Source of the DNA: an uncultured Pelagibacteraceae bacterium
GTDB taxonomy: Bacteria > Pseudomonadota > Alphaproteobacteria > Pelagibacterales > Pelagibacteraceae
DNA length: 64,000 nucleotides
Direction of reading: 5' to 3'
Assembly (NCBI GenBank): GCA_902570125.1
Contig: CACFXK010000001.1
Coordinates: 124,001-188,000 of the forward strand
Shown here: in pieces, positions 53,993 through 61,847 of the stretch
Numbering within the stretch: the first letter of the stretch is position 1
How the letters are laid out: each line of letters begins with the position of its first letter
Notes under the pieces: model-generated
Database searches by the model: none
What the model saw: the letters and a program-made list of their open reading frames with translations, nothing else
Told to the model about the DNA's origin: nothing
Translations under genes and position numbers: made by a program

Positions 53993-55803
53993 TAAAAGGT
54001 AAATTTATAGATAACTTACCTAAAGTCTATGGGATATATACTGGAGGTTTTCTAGTATTTATCATCATAATGGCAATAGCTGAACAAGCTGGAATGACAG
54101 CAAAAATGATTGGTATCTTTTTTGTATCTTTTACAGTTTTGATTTATGCTTTAATTGGTTGGTTATCAAGAACACTTCAAACAGACGCTTATTACGTAGC
54201 TGGAAGACAGGTACCTACCGTATTTAATGGAATGGCAACTGCAGCAGACTGGATGTCTGGTGCATCTTTTGTAGCCATGGCAGGTGGTATTTACTTTAAA
54301 GGCTATGGTTATATGGCACTGCTTGTTGGATGGACTGGTGGATATGTACTAGTTGCATCTTTGTTAGCACCATATCTTAGAAAATTTGGATGTTATACTG
54401 TACCAGATTTTATAGGAACTCGTTACGGTGGTAACTTAGCAAGATTTAGTGCTGTTATAGTCTTAACTGTTGCATCATTCACTTACGTGACTGCTCAAAT
54501 TAACGCTACAGGAACAATTGCTTCTGTTGCCTTAGATATTCCATTTGAAATTGCAGTTTACGTTGGACTAGCTAGTATTCTGATGTGCTCAATGCTTGGT
54601 GGAATGAGAGCAGTAACTTGGACACAAGTTGCTCAATACATTGTGCTAATTATTGCTTATTTACTCCCAGTATTCTGGATAAGTAACAATATTGGTGCAG
54701 GTTTCTTCCCACACTTCATGTTAGCTGACGAAGTAGCAAGAATTGCAGAACTTGAAGGTCAATTTGGATTTGTTAAAAACTCAGCTGCAGATTTAGCTAC
54801 AGTTCCAAAAGGATTATCTGCAATTACTAAAGCGCACTCATCAGTTAATGCAACACCTTGGGCATTTATTTCATTAGCAGTTTGTATGATGGCTGGAACA
54901 GCATCATTACCTCACGTTATGATGAGATACTTTACTACTCCAAGTGTAAGAACAGCTAGAAGATCAGTAGGTTGGTCGTTATTCTTTATATTCCTACTTT
55001 ACTCTTCAGCTCCAATGTTAGCTACTCTATCAAAAATTTCTTTGATGGATCCTAATCTAGCTACTGGAATTATCGGTAAATCGATAACTGAAGTTCAAGC
55101 TCTTGACTGGTATCAAAACTGGAACCAAGCGAAGTTGATGTTTGTAAGTGACTTTAACGGCAATGGAACTCTGGAACTTAATGAGTTCTTTATGAAAGGA
55201 AGTGCTGTTGTATTAGCAACACCTGAAATTGCTGGATTGCCTTATGTAATATCTGGACTAGTTGCTGCTGGAGGTATGGCTGCTGCCATGTCAACTGCGG
55301 ATGGATTAGTTTTAGCTATTTCAAATGCGCTATCACATGATGTTTACTACAAAATCATCAATCCAAAAGCTGAAACTGCAAAAAGATTAATTGTTGCAAG
55401 GGTATTGCTTGTACTTATTGGTTTTGCAGGAGCTACTATTGCTGCACTAGAGATACAAGGTATTCTAGGTTCGGTAATTTGGGCTTTTGACTTTGCGATG
55501 TCTGGACTGTTCTTCCCACTTGTACTTGGTGTATGGTGGAAGAGAGCTAATGCACCAGGAGCTGTTGCGGGAATGCTGTTAGGACTGATCTCAGGAACTG
55601 CGTATCTAGTTTGGGTACGAAGTGGTGGATCTGGGTTCTTAGGAATAACTCAACTTACTTTTGGAATAGTTGGAGCAGCTGTAAGTTTAATTTCTATGAT
55701 TGTAGTAAGTTTAATAACTACAGCACCAGATGCAGCTACTCAGAAAATGGTTGATGATGTACGTGTACCAAGTGGTAAAACCATACTTGGAAAACAACAT
55801 TAA
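53989..55803 (+). CDS. Sodium/solute symporter large subunit (acetate/monocarboxylate type) with an EF-hand-like loop
   Basis: A 604-aa SSS-family transporter (~13 helices) of the group paired with DUF4212 subunits. Seen: YYVAGRQVPTVFNGMATAADWMSGASFVAM, MGGMRAVTWTQVAQYIV (as LGGMRAVTWTQ), MAGTASLPHVMMRYFTTP and the AAGGMAAAMSTADGLVLAISNALSHD sodium-site region. Related carriers move acetate, propionate or other monocarboxylates; the nearby acs gene favours acetate. A hydrophilic loop at residues 388-399 reads as a perfect EF-hand calcium loop (DFNGNGTLELNE). Ends before a GC-rich hairpin. Confidence 0.92.
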   Translation: MIKGKFIDNLPKVYGIYTGGFLVFIIIMAIAEQAGMTAKMIGIFFVSFTVLIYALIGWLSRTLQTDAYYVAGRQVPTVFNGMATAADWMSGASFVAMAGGIYFKGYGYMALLVGWTGGYVLVASLLAPYLRKFGCYTVPDFIGTRYGGNLARFSAVIVLTVASFTYVTAQINATGTIASVALDIPFEIAVYVGLASILMCSMLGGMRAVTWTQVAQYIVLIIAYLLPVFWISNNIGAGFFPHFMLADEVARIAELEGQFGFVKNSAADLATVPKGLSAITKAHSSVNATPWAFISLAVCMMAGTASLPHVMMRYFTTPSVRTARRSVGWSLFFIFLLYSSAPMLATLSKISLMDPNLATGIIGKSITEVQALDWYQNWNQAKLMFVSDFNGNGTLELNEFFMKGSAVVLATPEIAGLPYVISGLVAAGGMAAAMSTADGLVLAISNALSHDVYYKIINPKAETAKRLIVARVLLVLIGFAGATIAALEIQGILGSVIWAFDFAMSGLFFPLVLGVWWKRANAPGAVAGMLLGLISGTAYLVWVRSGGSGFLGITQLTFGIVGAAVSLISMIVVSLITTAPDAATQKMVDDVRVPSGKTILGKQH

Positions 55804-55820
55804 TTGAAAAATATTATTTT

Positions 55821-55841
55821 AGGGGCGAAATTTTCGCCCCT
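55821..55841 (+). terminator. GC-rich hairpin after the symporter gene
   Basis: An 8-bp stem (AGGGGCGA with TCGCCCCT, 55,821-55,828 and 55,834-55,841) with a 5-base loop, 17 bases after the symporter stop. No U-run follows on the plus strand, so it may stabilise the 3' end more than terminate. It lies 14 bases before the next start codon and could reduce its expression. Confidence 0.55.
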
Positions 55842-55855
55842 AGATAAAATCTAAA

Positions 55856-56206
55856 ATGTCAGCAAACTTTCATCCCTTAATTTATATAATTGATTACATC
55901 CTTGGAGTTATAATGTGGACTTTAATTGGACGAGTTGCGATGAATATATTTCAGAAGGAAGATTCACAATTTTTCTTTATGAAAGTATTTGTGAAATTAA
56001 CAAACCCACTTATAAAAATATTTAAACCAATTACTCCAAGCTTCATTATAGGACCTTTGGTACCACTTTATGTTGCATGGTTCTTTTACATGGGTCGCTT
56101 CTATTTAATGCCTTATTTACTTGGTTATTCAGTTATGGGTATGCTTTCGTTCCCTCTTGAAAGTGAAATTGCAAGAGAAATATATAGAATATTTAGCAAA
56201 AACTAA
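55856..56206 (+). CDS. YggT-like hypothetical membrane protein
   Basis: A 116-aa protein with two or three membrane helices (about residues 8-28, 62-80 and 82-100). The middle part (RVAMNIFQKEDS, then FVKLTNPLIKIFKPITP) resembles the YggT pattern with its TNPLI/KP-P motif but is not a close match. It begins just after a strong hairpin that follows the symporter and precedes rpe. Function unknown; it may assist membrane protein assembly, as proposed for YggT. Confidence 0.7.
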   Translation: MSANFHPLIYIIDYILGVIMWTLIGRVAMNIFQKEDSQFFFMKVFVKLTNPLIKIFKPITPSFIIGPLVPLYVAWFFYMGRFYLMPYLLGYSVMGMLSFPLESEIAREIYRIFSKN

Positions 56207-56249
56207 TTCAAATAGAACAAAAAATTGATACTAATATTTTTAGTATTAA

Positions 56250-56909
56250 ATGAAAAAAATTCAAATTTCTCCATCTATATTATCTGCTGACTTCAGCCAG
56301 CTTGGTAATGAAATTAAAAAACTAGAACAAGGTGGGGCTGATCTAATACACGTTGATGTAATGGACGGTCACTTTGTTCCAAATTTAACAATAGGACCTC
56401 CGGTAATAAAAAACTTAAGAAAATATACAAAGCTTCCATTTGATGTTCATTTAATGATCTCACCAGTGCACGAATACATTGAAAATTATGCAAATGCTGG
56501 AGCTGATATAATAACTATTCATCCTGAAGCTACTAAAAACTTAAAAGAGACTATAAATTTGATAAAAAAATTTGGTAAAAAAGTTGGTGTATCTTTAAAT
56601 CCAGAAACTAAAATATCAACTTTAATTGATGAAATAGACAATATCGATTTAGTTTTAGTTATGAGTGTTAATCCTGGTTTTGGTGGGCAAAAATTTATGC
56701 CTGAGGTATTAGATAAAATAAAAGAATTAAAAAAAATAAAAGATAAAAATGAATATCACTTTGATATTGAGGTTGATGGAGGAATTAATTTTAGTAATTC
56801 AAAAATAGTTTTAGAAGCCGGAGCTAATATTTTAGTATCTGGAACCACAGTGTTCAAAGAAAACAATGGTAATATCAAAACTAATATTGATAAACTAAAA
56901 TCAATGTAA
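56250..56909 (+). CDS. rpe: Ribulose-phosphate 3-epimerase
   Basis: TIM-barrel enzyme of the pentose phosphate pathway (219 aa). Seen: ISPSILSADFSQLGNEIKKL, HVDVMDGHFVPNLTIGPPVI (metal His and catalytic Asp), FDVHLMI, LVLVMSVNPGFGGQKFMP (loop) and EVDGGINFSN (second catalytic Asp). Heads the rpe-heparinase-purH run seen in many alphaproteobacteria. The next gene begins 1 base after its stop. Confidence 0.97.
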   Translation: MKKIQISPSILSADFSQLGNEIKKLEQGGADLIHVDVMDGHFVPNLTIGPPVIKNLRKYTKLPFDVHLMISPVHEYIENYANAGADIITIHPEATKNLKETINLIKKFGKKVGVSLNPETKISTLIDEIDNIDLVLVMSVNPGFGGQKFMPEVLDKIKELKKIKDKNEYHFDIEVDGGINFSNSKIVLEAGANILVSGTTVFKENNGNIKTNIDKLKSM

Positions 56910-56910
56910 A

Positions 56911-58539
56911 ATGTTTTTAAAAAGTTCTTTTAATTATATCAATGAATTTTATTTTATCTTTAAAAACCAAATACGAAATATTTATTTAAACTCATCTATT
57001 TATAATAAAAAAATTTCAAGAGTTGATGAAAACGTTTTAGTTTATCAACCAAGTCTTAATATTCTCAGTTCATTAATTAAATACGAAAAACAAAAAAAAA
57101 AAATTGAAGATTTTAGTGTTCAGTCTATATGGGAAAATAAAAATTTAAAATATAATGATTTTAAAAAACTTCATAGTTTCTATTGGCTATTTTCTATAGA
57201 TCTTAAATCTTCAAATAAAGTTACTCAAACAATTATTTCAAATTGGATTAAAAAAAATCAAAACTATGAAATAAAAAGTTGGGAAATAGATATTCTTTCT
57301 AAAAGAGTAATAGCTTGGATTTCAAATTCAAAGATAACCTACAGTGAATCTGGAAATAACTATAAAAATAGTTTTAACGAAATAATCAGTAAGCAAGTAA
57401 ATCATTTAATAAATGAAATTGACAGATCTTCTGATTTAAACGACAAAATGATTGGGTGTACAGCTATAATACTTGCTGGAATAAGTTATAAAAATAGTAG
57501 GTTTTTGAAGTACGGATTAGATTTACTTAAAAAAATTATTAATACTTCTTTTGACAATAACTACTTTCCAAAATCAAGAAATATTAGACAGATGGTTTTT
57601 TATTTAAAATATTTTATTTTGATAAGAGAACTTTTAAAGGATTCATTAAATGATATTCCAGAATATCTAAATGAAATAATTCATTTTCTTGGCAAATCCT
57701 ATGATTTTATTTGGGGGTCATTAAAGCAAAGTTTGTTATTTAATGGAAATAATAATTCAAGTAATAAAGACTTTGATGAATATTTATCTCTATTTAGATA
57801 CAAGTTTAAAAATGATAAATTTGATGTATCTGGCTATACAATCTTAAAAAATAAAAATGCAGTTCTTGCTATGGATACTGGGAATAATCCAGAAAAGAAT
57901 TACTCCGAAAATTATCAAAGTGGACCATTATCATTTGAATTTTTTTTTAAGGGTGAAAAACTAATTACAAACTCTGGTTATTTTCAAGATCATAACCATC
58001 AACTGAATTCAATTTCTAAAACAACCGCAACTCACTCGACACTAATTTTAGATAATTCTTCAACTTGTAATTTTAAAAAAAATGGCAAAGGTCCTAGCAT
58101 AATAAGCAAAGGATTTAAAACCTTTGATAATGAAGTAGTATATGAAAAAGATTATTGGAGTATTAAATGTTCGCATGATGGATATTTATCAAGATATGGA
58201 GTAATTCATCAAAGGAATTTAGAATTTGATAACAATAAAAGTATTCTTTTTGGAAAAGAAAGACTTATTAAAAAAAAGAATTTTAAAGCTACAAACTTTG
58301 AAATAAGGTTTCATCTGTTACCAAACATTAAAATAACCAAACTTCAAGATAGTAAATCTGTCTTAATTGAATTAGAGAATTCTGGTTGGAGATTCTTTTC
58401 AAATGATGGATTGATAGGGGTTGAAACTGGACTATATTTCGGTAATAAAAATAATTATATTGAAAACCAGAATATTTTTATTTCAGGTGTTACTCAAAAT
58501 AATGAACAATTAATTGAATGGAAGATGAGTAAAATATGA
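56911..58539 (+). CDS. Heparinase II/III-like family protein
   Basis: A 542-aa protein with an N-terminal alpha-barrel (about residues 1-290) and a C-terminal beta-sandwich of the heparinase II/III family. Seen: SIWENKNLKYNDFKKLHSFYWLF, GPLSFEFFFKGEKLITNSGYFQDHN (the GxFEFF motif), and TATHSTLILDNSST. It is conserved between rpe and purH across alphaproteobacteria. Polysaccharide-lyase activity is assumed from fold only; no signal peptide is visible. Its stop overlaps the purH ATG by 4 bases. Confidence 0.88.
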   Translation: MFLKSSFNYINEFYFIFKNQIRNIYLNSSIYNKKISRVDENVLVYQPSLNILSSLIKYEKQKKKIEDFSVQSIWENKNLKYNDFKKLHSFYWLFSIDLKSSNKVTQTIISNWIKKNQNYEIKSWEIDILSKRVIAWISNSKITYSESGNNYKNSFNEIISKQVNHLINEIDRSSDLNDKMIGCTAIILAGISYKNSRFLKYGLDLLKKIINTSFDNNYFPKSRNIRQMVFYLKYFILIRELLKDSLNDIPEYLNEIIHFLGKSYDFIWGSLKQSLLFNGNNNSSNKDFDEYLSLFRYKFKNDKFDVSGYTILKNKNAVLAMDTGNNPEKNYSENYQSGPLSFEFFFKGEKLITNSGYFQDHNHQLNSISKTTATHSTLILDNSSTCNFKKNGKGPSIISKGFKTFDNEVVYEKDYWSIKCSHDGYLSRYGVIHQRNLEFDNNKSILFGKERLIKKKNFKATNFEIRFHLLPNIKITKLQDSKSVLIELENSGWRFFSNDGLIGVETGLYFGNKNNYIENQNIFISGVTQNNEQLIEWKMSKI

Positions 58540-60080
58540 GTAAAAAAATAAAAAAAGCAATTATATCTCTATCAGATAAATCAGAAATTAAATTAATTTT
58601 AAATACACTTAAAAAATATAGGGTTAATATCTTAAGCTCAGGGGGTACATCAAAAGAAATTAAGAAATTAGGTTTCAAATGTACAGAAATATCAGAATAT
58701 ACAAATACAGATGAGATTTTAGATGGTAGAGTTAAAACACTTCATCCAAAGTTATATGCAGGTATTTTAAGCAAAAGAGATAACAAAAAACACAAAAAAG
58801 AACTTAAAAAAAATGATTATAAGGAAATAGATTTGGTTGTAGTTAATTTTTATCCATTTGAACAAACACTAAAAAACACAAAAAATCAAAATACAATTAT
58901 TGAAAACATAGATGTTGGGGGTCCAACTCTTGTGAGAGCTGCAGCTAAAAATTATAAACATACTACAGTTCTAACTTCTCCAAAACAATATAGGGAATTC
59001 ATTATGAATTTAGAAAAAAATAAAGGTGCTACAAGTTTAGAGTTTAGAAAAAAACTATCTCAAGAAGCTTTTAATTTAACAGCATATTACGACTCGGTTA
59101 TTTCAGAATATTTAAATATCAAGAATAATAATCATTTTCCTCAAAGAAAAACTATTCATGGAAATTTAGTTGAAGTATTACGATATGGGGAAAACCCTCA
59201 TCAACAAGCAGCAATCTATAGTAAAAATAATAATTTAGATATTACCCAATTGAACGGAAAAAAATTAAGTTATAATAATTATAATGATATTTATGCAGCT
59301 TTAAATATTTCACAAATACTTCCAAAAAATACTGGAACTGTAATTGTAAAACATGCAAATCCATGTGGTGTATCAATGAATAATAATAAAATAAAGAGTT
59401 ATAAAGAGGCTTTAGCATGTGATCCTATAAGTGCATTTGGAGGAATTGTTGCATGTAATTTTAGAATTAATAAAAAAATGGCTATAGAATTAAATAAAAT
59501 ATTTTTAGAGGTTGTCATAGGACTTGGTTTTGATAAGGACTCTCTTAAAATTCTAAAAAAGAGGAAAAATATAAGATTAATTGATGCAACAAAATTAAAA
59601 AAACAGAATCTTAATAATATAATTAGTAACTTTGACTCTCTATTATTTCAAAATTCAGATAACAAAATTTTTAACAAAAATAATTTTAAAGTCGTATCTA
59701 AAATTAAGCCAACAAAGAAAATATTTAATGATTTACTATTTGCCTTTAATGTTTGTAGGTATGTAAAATCTAATGCAATTGTTTTAACAAGAAATAGTTC
59801 AACTATAGGAATAGGATCTGGACAACCAAGTAGACTAGATAGTTGTAAGATAGCAATAGATAAGATGAAAAAATTTCAAGAGATTAGTCGAAATGATATA
59901 ATATTAGGGGCATCAGATGCTTTTTTTCCTTTTGTAGATGGAATTGAAACTTTAGTTCAGAGTGGAGTAAGTGCAATTATACAGCCCTCAGGATCTATTC
60001 GTGACAAAGAAATTATCAAGTTTGCAGACAATTTAGGTATTATTCTTATTTTTTCTAAAACTAGGCACTTTAAACATTAA
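58536..60080 (+). CDS. purH: Bifunctional AICAR formyltransferase/IMP cyclohydrolase
   Basis: Last two steps of purine synthesis, 514 aa. Seen: the cyclohydrolase part ILSSGGTSKEIKKLG, DGRVKTLHPKLYAGIL and NVGGPTLVRAAAKN (as DVGGPTLVRAAAKN), then the transformylase Lys-His pair in VIVKHANPCGVS, SAFGGIVACN, IGSGQPSRLDSC and SDAFFPFVDGIE. It overlaps the heparinase-like gene by 4 bases and uses formyl-THF made by FolD. Confidence 0.97.
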   Translation: MSKKIKKAIISLSDKSEIKLILNTLKKYRVNILSSGGTSKEIKKLGFKCTEISEYTNTDEILDGRVKTLHPKLYAGILSKRDNKKHKKELKKNDYKEIDLVVVNFYPFEQTLKNTKNQNTIIENIDVGGPTLVRAAAKNYKHTTVLTSPKQYREFIMNLEKNKGATSLEFRKKLSQEAFNLTAYYDSVISEYLNIKNNNHFPQRKTIHGNLVEVLRYGENPHQQAAIYSKNNNLDITQLNGKKLSYNNYNDIYAALNISQILPKNTGTVIVKHANPCGVSMNNNKIKSYKEALACDPISAFGGIVACNFRINKKMAIELNKIFLEVVIGLGFDKDSLKILKKRKNIRLIDATKLKKQNLNNIISNFDSLLFQNSDNKIFNKNNFKVVSKIKPTKKIFNDLLFAFNVCRYVKSNAIVLTRNSSTIGIGSGQPSRLDSCKIAIDKMKKFQEISRNDIILGASDAFFPFVDGIETLVQSGVSAIIQPSGSIRDKEIIKFADNLGIILIFSKTRHFKH

Positions 60081-60083
60081 TAT

Positions 60084-60422
60084 TTAATTTACTCTATCAA
60101 TCTTTGCTGCAAGCACAAAATCACTTTCATGCAACCCATTGATGGCATGTGTTTGTATTTTAATTTTAGCATACCCCCAACCAAACCATATATCTGGATG
60201 ATGACCTTCTTTCTCAGCAATCTCACCTACTTTATTAACAAAAGATTGACTTTCTAAAAAATTATCAAATTTAAAATTTTTAATAATATAGAAATCTTTG
60301 TTATCTACAGACTCTACATCCCATCCATCAACTTTCTTAAGATATTTGTGAATTTCCTCTAAATTAAAACTTGGAATACCACCCTCACATGGAATACATT
60401 TTTTATCAGCTAAATCACTCAT
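60084..60422 (-). CDS. Pterin-4a-carbinolamine dehydratase (DCoH/PCD family)
   Basis: A 112-aa protein of the pterin dehydratase family. Seen: IHKYLKKVDGWDVE, FLESQSFVNKVGEIAEKEGHHPDIWFGWGYAKIKIQTHAINGLHESDFVLAAKID, in which EGHHPD and THAINGLHESDFVLA are the family active-site features. It recycles pterin cofactors in organisms with aromatic amino acid hydroxylases; here no phenylalanine hydroxylase is in view, so the role may differ. Convergent with purH with a 3-base gap. Confidence 0.93.
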   Translation of the reverse strand: MSDLADKKCIPCEGGIPSFNLEEIHKYLKKVDGWDVESVDNKDFYIIKNFKFDNFLESQSFVNKVGEIAEKEGHHPDIWFGWGYAKIKIQTHAINGLHESDFVLAAKIDRVN

Positions 60423-60470
60423 TATTTATTATTATAAATATTGAATTTCAAAAAGCAAGTTTTTGATAAA

Positions 60471-61607
60471 TTATTTAACATCTAAAGATAATTTTTGATC
60501 TTCGAACCAATTATTAATGATTAAAAAATTATGTAAGGAATTACCTTTAATGGTATTATGAACTTCAATTTTTTTTTCTAAACCATCTTTGGTATTTTCT
60601 TCATCAAATTTTTTTTCATTATTAATCCATTTTTCTGGAAACAACATCAGTTCTGTTTTATTTTCGCTTATTTTTGTGTACTCTGGATATTTTACTTCAT
60701 ATTCATGGCAGCCTCTTTTACTTTTAACCAAATAATCATTTTCAAAATATTTACTCAAAATTATTTCTGTTTTTTTTTCAACTTCTAGAACCTGTTCAAG
60801 GCTGGTACAATAAATAATACTTTTAAATATGTCGTTATTATACTTTTTATCTATCATATTTTTTCTATTAAAATTTGAGAAAAATGTGGTTTGATCAAAG
60901 AGAAGGGATACCTTTAGTAAATCGTAGATATTTTTTGACTCTATGACTACTTTAAAACATTCAAAACAAAATTTTGGAATAGAATTGTATTTAAAAAAAA
61001 TCTTCTTATGTCTTTCACAATTAAGAAAAATTGATTTTTTTCGAAAAATTTGAAATTTATTATAAGAAAGATTCTTTAGAGTTTTATAAACTATTTTTTT
61101 ACATTTAATGAAATAATCAATAATTTCGTGATCAGATATTTTTTTTGAAAAATCGATGTTAAGTGGAACCTTTTTAATTTTTTGATCTAGGTTAAAAATT
61201 TCATTATCAGTGAAAAAATTTGGTTCATAAAAAGATAATAATTCAATAATTTTATCTCTAGCGAGTTTGTAATCCTTTTTGATATGAATTGATTTGATAA
61301 GAAATTTATAAGATTTATCTAATTCACTAGTATTAAAATATGCTAAACCTAAATTATAATAACCAGGATAAAAATTTGGATTTATGTGAATTGATTTCTC
61401 GAAATTTAATATTGATTTTTCAAAATCACTAAGTTTAAAATTAATTAATCCAAGTATGTTATGAAATTGAGCCATATTTTTTAAGTATGGATATTTTTCT
61501 TTACTATAATTAGCTAATAATAAAGCTTCTTTTGAGGGATTTGTATTATGACATTCTATGATTTTATTTATCTGAGCAAACTCATTTTTATAATTTTGTT
61601 TGTCCAT
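60471..61607 (-). CDS. TPR-repeat protein with a possible zinc-binding segment
   Basis: 378 aa. The N-terminal half (about residues 25-120) has tetratricopeptide repeats, for example FHNILGLINFKLSDFEKS and YYNLGLAYFNTSELDKSY, which bind partner proteins. The C-terminal half has no family I recognise. It contains a Cys-x2-His plus Cys-x2-Cys cluster (NCERH then FCFEC, about residues 196-216) that could hold a zinc ion, and an EYEVKYPEYTKI stretch. It lies just left of the tRNA-Gly and its promoter region; no partner is adjacent. Function unknown. Confidence 0.75.
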   Translation of the reverse strand: MDKQNYKNEFAQINKIIECHNTNPSKEALLLANYSKEKYPYLKNMAQFHNILGLINFKLSDFEKSILNFEKSIHINPNFYPGYYNLGLAYFNTSELDKSYKFLIKSIHIKKDYKLARDKIIELLSFYEPNFFTDNEIFNLDQKIKKVPLNIDFSKKISDHEIIDYFIKCKKIVYKTLKNLSYNKFQIFRKKSIFLNCERHKKIFFKYNSIPKFCFECFKVVIESKNIYDLLKVSLLFDQTTFFSNFNRKNMIDKKYNNDIFKSIIYCTSLEQVLEVEKKTEIILSKYFENDYLVKSKRGCHEYEVKYPEYTKISENKTELMLFPEKWINNEKKFDEENTKDGLEKKIEVHNTIKGNSLHNFLIINNWFEDQKLSLDVK

Positions 61608-61674
61608 CTTCTTGTTCTATATTAATTTTATTAGAATATTATTTTCCAAAATATATCATAAGAATAAATTTTTT

Positions 61675-61749
61675 TGGAGCGGGCAATGGGACTCGAACCC
61701 ACGACCTTCTCGTTGGCAACGAGACGCTCTACCACTGAGCTATGCCCGC
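61675..61749 (-). tRNA. tRNA-Gly (GCC)
   Basis: All arms fold as a standard tRNA: acceptor GCGGGCA/TGCCCGC, D arm with GCTC/GAGC, anticodon arm TCTCG-TTGCCAA-CGAGA, T arm GTGGG-TTCGAGT-CCCAT. The anticodon GCC (61,715-61,717) reads glycine GGC/GGU. The 3' CCA is encoded (61,675-61,677), with discriminator at 61,678. It has a near-perfect promoter on the right side. Its anticodon-arm sequence is repeated at the end of the window, suggesting a recombinase target. Confidence 0.98.
61709..61727. repeat. Left copy of tRNA-derived direct repeat (candidate att core)
   Basis: This 19-bp sequence covers the anticodon stem-loop and four flanking bases. It recurs without change at 63,982-64,000. The first 15 bases are a perfect inverted repeat by nature of the stem-loop, but the trailing ACGC fixes the direct orientation. 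Bases just before it differ between copies. Confidence 0.85.
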
Positions 61750-61762
61750 TTGTTAAAAAATC

Positions 61763-61791
61763 ATTATAGTTAGCGGTTTTTATAAATGCAA
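61763..61791 (-). promoter_or_regulatory. Promoter of tRNA-Gly
   Basis: On the minus strand TTGCAT (61,786-61,791) and a perfect TATAAT (61,763-61,768) are 17 bases apart, placing the start about 6-8 bases before the tRNA 5' end. The promoter lies on the side of the putative cassette, to the right of the tRNA. Confidence 0.75.
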
Positions 61792-61824
61792 GTATTAGTT
61801 AAAATAGTAAAATTTAACACCAAC

Positions 61825-61845
61825 TGTGTCGTGAGTGTGCCGAAA
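61825..61845. repeat. Left copy of 21-bp arm-like repeat
   Basis: TGTGTCG, six bases, TGCCGAAA. The copy at 63,907-63,927 matches at 18 of 21 positions in the same orientation. It ends 3 bases before the ATPase stop codon and lies 97 bases right of the tRNA-derived core. Candidate integrase arm-type binding site. Confidence 0.75.
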
Positions 61846-61847
61846 TT

